Assembly (NCBI GenBank): GCA_007120155.1
Contig: SKOF01000205.1
Location: forward strand, 1 to 5,257
DNA from: Thioalkalivibrio sp.
GTDB taxonomy: Bacteria; Pseudomonadota; Gammaproteobacteria; Ectothiorhodospirales; Ectothiorhodospiraceae
DNA: 5,257 bases
Direction: 5' to 3'
This document shows positions 5,187 to 5,257 of this stretch, piece after piece. A program made the position numbers and the translations under genes. The notes below the pieces were generated by a model. It was not told where the DNA came from and searched no databases. It was given only the letters and a program-made list of their open reading frames with translations. Every line of letters starts with the position of its first letter. The stretch's first letter is position 1.

Positions 5187-5257
5187 CTTGGGGCCACCAT
5201 GCCAGCCTCGGGCTGGGGTGATCCGGTCGTTTTGCTCATTCAAAAGTCCAAGCGGGT

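Noticed and set aside
5199..5257. Frame open from ATG 5199 to the window end.
   Set aside because: It has only 19 codons visible, no convincing ribosome binding site, and begins inside a hairpin-rich repeat region. It could belong to a gene to the right but cannot be supported.

Overview
This window is a conserved heat-shock chaperone locus from a GC-rich proteobacterium, most likely a gammaproteobacterium. DnaK, GrpE and NadK are all close to the Escherichia coli and Pseudomonas type. The gene order (hrcA-grpE-dnaK on one strand, with nadK divergent from hrcA) and the GINxGRLGF form of NadK would suit a Chromatiales or Ectothiorhodospiraceae-like lineage. That placement is an inference from recalled family features, not from a search.

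Layout, left to right. Positions 1-127 lie downstream of dnaK and hold an imperfect inverted array of GCGAAGG/GCAAAGG units. dnaK (128-2059), grpE (2179-2739) and hrcA (2884-3936) are all on the minus strand and are transcribed in the order hrcA, grpE, dnaK. A CIRCE operator (3966-3992) lies at the predicted transcription start of a sigma-70-type promoter (3996-4023) in front of hrcA. A sigma-32-like promoter (2115-2141) lies in front of dnaK alone. The 260-base hrcA-nadK intergenic region holds these control sites plus two heptamer repeat arrays arranged as an inverted repeat. nadK (4197-5081) is on the plus strand. The last 176 bases hold a third heptamer array, a duplicated 13-mer and several small inverted repeats. 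This end may be the edge of an insertion sequence. No complete gene is visible there.

How the parts work together: HrcA is a repressor that binds CIRCE and so controls its own operon. GrpE is the nucleotide exchange factor for DnaK, and DnaK is the ATP-driven Hsp70 chaperone. The sequence suggests two-layer control. Repression by HrcA acts on the whole operon, and a separate heat-shock sigma factor promoter could raise dnaK (and anything downstream of it) without raising hrcA. dnaJ, the usual next gene, is not within the 127 bases seen after dnaK. NadK (NAD kinase) makes NADP and is a frequent neighbour of grpE/hrcA in gammaproteobacteria, with no known direct role in the chaperone cycle.

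I see no undescribed multigene system here. The genes are ordinary core genes. The points worth a second look are in the intergenic DNA: the dual heat-shock control, the heptamer arrays on both sides of nadK, the inverted array after dnaK, and the possible mobile-element edge at the right end.
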